Assembly: GCA_021521415.1 (NCBI GenBank) | Contig: JAIQDT010001133.1 | Span: 248,001 to 312,000, forward strand | Length of the DNA stretch: 64,000 bases | Reading direction: 5' to 3' | Source: Bidens hawaiensis | Lineage: Eukaryota; Streptophyta; Magnoliopsida; Asterales; Asteraceae | In this document: positions 59,401-64,000 of the stretch, one piece after another | Position numbering within the stretch: the stretch's first letter is position 1 | Layout of the letters: each line of letters starts with the position of its first letter | The notes under the pieces: generated by a model | The model's database searches: none | What the model saw: only the letters and a program-made list of their open reading frames with translations | What the model was told of the DNA's origin: nothing | Made by a program: the position numbers and the translations under genes

Positions 59401-62073
59401 AAAGTAATTTCTTCTACAAAATACCTGATCAAACGAAAAATCACTACTGCAGTCAACAAGGTGAAGAATTTCTAAAGCATTAGAACAAACTACTTCAATT
59501 GGAAGCTCCTTGAGTAAATAATGCAGGATTATTGATATCAAAGGAACTTTCCCATTTAACTCTAATGGGCTTTTCCCTAATTCAAGTCTCACAATCATAT
59601 CAGCAACCTGTGAATATCACAATACTGTTTATTAGACAGTTAAAATGAAAGCAATTAATGAACAGTCAAGAAGTCAGCATATCTAACCTTATTTGGATCC
59701 TTAAAAATGCATCTCATAGTATACTCGATTGTTGGTTCCATCAAGCTAATAAGCAACTTGTGATCTCCCAAAAAGTTCCCATACTTGGTTGCTTTTGTAG
59801 ATACAATTTGCTTCAGTATAATTTTTTGATCACCGATGCAAGTTACTAGATGCCCTACATAATAGTCAAAAACACATTAAGATATATGTATAGAGCTGCA
59901 AATATTTATATGCTGCACGTTAAAATATAAAAAAAAACAATAATAAATAAAAAAACGTGTACCTGTATCGCGTTGGGGAAGTTTTTGGGCACGATGAATC
60001 AAAAAGAAGCGACAATAAGCTGATGCCAATGGATCTGCAATTCCCCTTATCATCATAACCAGACGCATGAGGTCATCCGTGACATCATCACGCAGGAACC
60101 ACCAGCATGGCAATATAGCAAGCTCAAGATAGCTAAAGGAAAATGTCAAATTAGCAATTTCACTAAGTTAAATTGTTACGCATATACATGATGTTATAAT
60201 GTACTGAAAGAAAGATAAGGATAAGGGATTCACATGCGTGGAAGAAGCTCATGAATAGAAGCAATTTTCCTGAACCAGTTATTGCATGTCTCTTTGGCTT
60301 CGATGCATATATTATTTGCTTCAAATTCATCTACAAAAGGTCATGCATATCTATGTGAAATTCAATAACATCATAAACATTGGTAGTGAAGTAATTTCAT
60401 AATTCTGTGACTGCAGAAACAATAAAAACCTGATAAAGTGCAAATCTTGGTCCCGTCATCTGCAAATTCAGCTTTCTCCCTAATTCGGTCCCACACCATA
60501 TCACCTAACATGTCCATTATATCAGTAGCTAGAACAAATAAAGTTGGATAAAATTGTGCCACGCACGTGTCATTCAGAAGTCTAGCAACCTGCAGTTTGA
60601 CAAAATAACTTAGTCGTAAATTACAATATTGTATTCAGAAAAAAGTAGCACTGAGGTAATACCTTAATTGATAACTTTAAAGATGTTACACGATCACCAG
60701 AACGCCAAGAACGCGTGATCTCATCTTTAAGTTCATGCAACCGTTGTACATACTCCTGTTGGCTTACAGTCTTAAACCCTTTTTCAGTCAACTTTTCAGA
60801 ATCATTCAGTTCATCTGACTGTGTATTTACAGGTAATTCTCCAATTTCTGATTAACAAGATTTAAATAAAATAAACATTTTCAAGTTACTCAACTACATA
60901 TTCAGTGTAACTGAAGCAGAAACGTGAGAATTATTAATAAGCATACCCTTCTTGCCTCTTATAGTTTTGCTTGACAGCTATAGTGAAAAAAGATGCAGGT
61001 TATTACCAATTATAGGGCATTCTGTTTTTTGTTTGAACCATAATATTTAAATTATGAAAGACTTACGGCAGAAACTGAAATCATTTTTGGCACGGGAAAT
61101 TTCTGCATCAATAACCTATTAAACGAAGTCCATTCCTTCGCTGATAGATGAGAGGTGGTTTGACTAGCATGATGTTTTTCTGCAACAGTTGTATCTTCAA
61201 CAGATTCAGGTATTTCTGTTGATAGACCCCTTAAGGGGTCAAAGAATTCAATGCTCACATTATCCTGTCATGGCATATGATTAAACTTAGCACTGATATC
61301 AATATGATACACATTGTCATAACTTGGTTCATGAGAAAGACTATAAGACATAAATGAAAATCTAAATCAATTGTCATCTATATTTATGAATTCTTCATCT
61401 AAAGTCAGTGTCGGAAAAATCAATATTAACCGACGATTAGTACTAGTCGCTAATCGGTGATTTACTGATTAAATTTTTGGTAATCGGTCTACTTAATCGC
61501 TAATCGGTCTAATCATGCCTAATTTGCCCTAATTCCAGCCAATTTCTGGCCATTTCGCTCCTGAGCGGGTCAAGACTCAAGAGGGGTTAAAACCTGTATA
61601 CTTCAAAATTTTACAAATAAATATGTGTGTGTGTGTGTAACTATAGTACGGCCTTCAACAAAGGGTACTTGTACCCGAAACTGACACAGGTGGGTAGGTA
61701 GAGAATACCTAGGGGGTCGCAGTGTTTACCAAAAACATAGGTCTCGGCAAAGTTGTAAGACCGTGTGTATTTACAATTCGATCAATCACTAGTCGGTATC
61801 CCACCGGCCGATTAGCGATTTGTACAACACTGTTTAAAGTACCTTTCGTTATAGATCATAGATGATCATAAAATTCTAATTTCTAGAAAAAACAATAAAA
61901 TCAATAACCTATAAATTATCATCAATAACAAAAAACCTAACAATCGGTTAACGAAAGCACGATAACTACACCTGCGTGTTTGATGAGGAACATAGAGGAT
62001 GTGAAGAAGCTGAAACTGGTGTGAGTGAATAGGCTTGTTGTTGAGCTCTGTAATCACGCGGTTTAAACTCCAT
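56431..62073 (-). CDS. VPS35L: VPS35L / C16orf62-like retriever subunit, 23 exons
   Basis: Homologue of VPS35L (UPF0505/C16orf62), the scaffold of the retriever complex that recycles membrane proteins from endosomes with the CCC complex; plants carry a single-type homologue. Exons, 5' to 3': 61972-62073, 61067-61264, 60947-60977, 60663-60847, 60430-60589, 60234-60330, 59963-60132, 59688-59854, 59425-59607, 59268-59327, 59078-59158, 58802-58945, 58625-58707, 58374-58515, 58170-58253, 57911-58072, 57741-57828, 57549-57629, 57386-57452, 57197-57296, 56790-56906, 56658-56714, 56431-56568. All joins are GT-AG and in frame; total 898 aa, close to the family's usual ~900-960. Landmarks: EFFDPLRGL near the N-terminus, ARLLNDTCVAQFYPTLFVLA, YLELAILPCWWFLRDD, SAYCRFFLIH, DYFVDILDVMHGSSRSIVCM and a helical-repeat character throughout. 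Cytosolic, endosome-associated by family. The start MEFKPRDYRAQ is the natural one for the family. Confidence 0.93.
61406..61832. mobile_element. hAT-type MITE in intron 1 of the VPS35L-like gene
   Basis: Ends cagtgtcgg and, inverted, cagtgttgt, with further inverted similarity (gctaatcgg). Flanks tctaaagt (61398-61405) and tttaaagt (61833-61840) form an 8-bp TSD with one mismatch. The interior repeats taatcggtc. It does not touch splice sites. Confidence 0.75.
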
Positions 62074-62433
62074 TATCTATTCTATGCGATCGATTGATCA
62101 TAAACCCTGCGTGAATGTATGTATTACTGTGAATTGAAACCGATGCAACTAAATAGAATGATATTACCTGAGTGAATCAGATAAACACGTTCCTACTCAA
62201 TCTGTTTGACTTTCAAGTTTCAACTGAATGTGGTTAGGTTATTATAACCATAACTGAAACCCAACAGTAAATTTTGACTTTTTAAATTAAGTAAAATCAG
62301 TTAACTCACTTAAAATGGCTCTTTGCGGGTAATAGAGAAAAATGTGTTTGACTGGTCAATAAAATGGAATAGCTCGTTACATTGCCTATACAATTCCCTC
62401 TAAACACCCTAATTTCATTACATCTATACCTCA
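62074..62433. promoter_or_regulatory. Upstream region of the VPS35L-like gene
   Basis: Contains the presumed leader and promoter of the minus-strand gene; no individual element chosen. Bordered by the Helitron at 62434. Confidence 0.4.
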
Positions 62434-62972
62434 CTAGCTTTTAAACCCGTGTATCACACGGGATTTGTCAAATAATAAAATAAATAACATCCATTATTTT
62501 AAAAATGAACAAAATTAAAGGTAAAAAGAAAATAAAATATATATAGTACAAATAATAGGAAGTCTATAATCTTAAATTTACAAATTAGAAAAAATCTGTT
62601 TATATACAACATTTATCCATGGATAGTTATGATAAATGAGATGAAAGTTAGAGAATTATAAGAGAAATTATAATTCATTTGTTAAAATTGTTTTGACTCA
62701 TGATCCATAGATATGTAAACTATATAAGATGAGGAATTAGAGAATTATAAAGAAAATTATGACCCATTTGCCAAAATTATTTTGACCCATAACCTATGGA
62801 GAGATAGGATGGATGGGATGAGAGATTAGAAAGGAAATTGTAGCCTATTTGTCAAAATGATTTTGCCCATAACCCATGGATACGTAGAATGAATGAGAAG
62901 AGAGATTAGACCAAGAATGAATGTGAGATTGTCACATCATCTCCACTATTTTCTTTTATTAGTATTGTTAGA
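62434..62972 (-). mobile_element. Short non-autonomous Helitron (539 bp), both ends visible
   Basis: Read on the minus strand it begins TCTAACAATACTAATAAAAG (from 62972) and ends with a perfect 7-bp-stem hairpin (cccgtgt/acacggg, 62446-62462), then 8 bases, then CTAG (62434-62437). The neighbouring bases are A at 62433 and T at 62973, the canonical A/T insertion site with no TSD. The interior has repeated ttgacccata / catggatag motifs and no frame. Confidence 0.85.
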
Positions 62973-63004
62973 TGTTATTTTTTCATTATATTCCCTCTTT
63001 CACC

Positions 63005-63335
63005 CTATATAACCTCCACCACCACCCCCCACTACCATCAACACCCACCAACATCGCCGTCCACAGCCGCCATTACCGCCACCACTAGCAGTGCCAGGCA
63101 CCACTCGCCTGCCGCCGCCATCAACCATCGCCCCCGCCCCTCACCACCACCACCTGTCGCCCACCGTCACCGTTGCCTACCGCCACATCTACCGTAGCCA
63201 CCACCACCCACCTCCAACCACCATTATCTCCCGTCGCCCACCACCACCCGCCACTGCCAACCACCATCACCGCCCACCAATACCACGATCGCCACCTACC
63301 TCCCACCACCACCGCCACTCACTTCCATTTTTATT
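63005..63335. repeat. CCACC-rich low-complexity tract
   Basis: Dense ccaccac / ccgcc / caccatc repeats open several overlapping frames on both strands (Pro/His/Thr-rich one way, Val/Gly/Trp-rich the other). The lack of any domain and the symmetry of the open frames argue against a gene. Confidence 0.75.
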
Positions 63336-64000
63336 TTGTTTTTTCTTTTTCTTTTCCTACATACCAAACAACGCAAGGTAATGATCCATTTAATTCTCTT
63401 GTGGTAACAAAACATCTTATTGGAAGGGCAATAGCCCATTCCATTACCACGTTCGTTCCATTCCGTCATCCATTCCATTATATCATATCAAATAGACCTT
63501 TATCTTTACCCGAATGAACCCAAAAGCACTAGAATTTATTGCCGTGATGTTTCTAAGGCGCTCGAATGCACTTTTCAACACACAACAATCATTCGTCTTA
63601 GGCTTCCATTTAGGGTTCACATACCTGATTTCCTTAGCTATAATGGGTTTGCGGCGTTGTTGGAGTAGTGTCCGATGAAAATAAAAGAGTTTTTGATTGT
63701 TACATTAATATTATAAATTTATAAGTGCAAGTTTATGCCTCTTTATATGTTTTCTATATAGACAATATGGACAAGTCTTTGAACTTTATATTGTGAAATC
63801 TTTGAAACTTTGTGTTAAAGTATAGTTACATTGGTGTAATGTTTTGTTTCTCGATTCTTAAATTTGGTTTGTTTGGTGTATTATATCAGGATCTAGGTAT
63901 CTAATTATTCGTTAGTCTCGTTCAAGCTTTGACCGTTAAAAAAACATATTAATTGTGAATGAACTTAGATACTCTCAAATTTGGGAAATGCATTATGCAT
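63336..64000. other. Intergenic, window end
   Basis: A stretch at 63420-63500 with repeated ccattccattacc / ttccgtcatccattcc looks like a small element remnant. No supported gene before the window ends. Confidence 0.4.

Noticed and set aside
63091..63517. Pro/His/Thr-rich proteins in the CCACC tract
   Set aside because: Several overlapping frames are open on both strands because of low complexity; no domain or conserved start.

Overview
The window is nuclear DNA from a flowering plant. Genes are AT-rich and intron-rich with GT-AG introns, products match plant families, and most of the rest is nested transposable elements. The style of the long LTRs is compatible with a eudicot such as a composite (Asteraceae), but the species cannot be fixed from sequence alone. 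Exon models, element borders, target-site duplications (TSDs) and microhomologies were read by eye; no search was run.

Three apparently intact genes, all on the minus strand, anchor the window. At 1839-4955 is a six-exon group IIb WRKY transcription factor (397 aa). At 37529-42930 is a four-exon splicing regulator of the SWAP/SURP type (900 aa). At 56431-62073 is a 23-exon VPS35L/C16orf62-like gene (898 aa), whose product would be an endosomal retriever-complex subunit. All three join in frame from ATG to stop.

Between them lie elements and gene debris. 6.0-7.5 kb holds an inverted-repeat element. 7.6-16.6 kb holds a non-autonomous LTR retrotransposon with satellite-like arrays, tandemly duplicated with its left flank (about 4.3 kb per copy, joined at a 6-bp microhomology). 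17.6-18.8 kb is a foldback, Mutator-like element. 19.9-29.1 kb is a complete CACTA transposon with a decayed ORF1 gene and a nested 3-kb solo LTR. 29-37 kb carries a SINE-like sequence, three short hAT-type elements, a 2.6-kb solo LTR with two minisatellites and a copia-like LTR pair. 43.2-47.6 kb is a degraded Helitron with helicase remains, invaded by a hAT-type element that carries a universal-stress-protein gene fragment. 48.5 kb has the last exon of an amino acid permease. 53.5-55.8 kb has a broken hAT/ZMYM1-like transposase gene. 62.4-63.0 kb is a short non-autonomous Helitron with both ends visible.

The three host genes do not form a pathway. The main interest is genome dynamics: a recent segmental duplication, gene-fragment capture by a DNA transposon, and element ends clear enough to give exact insertion sites.
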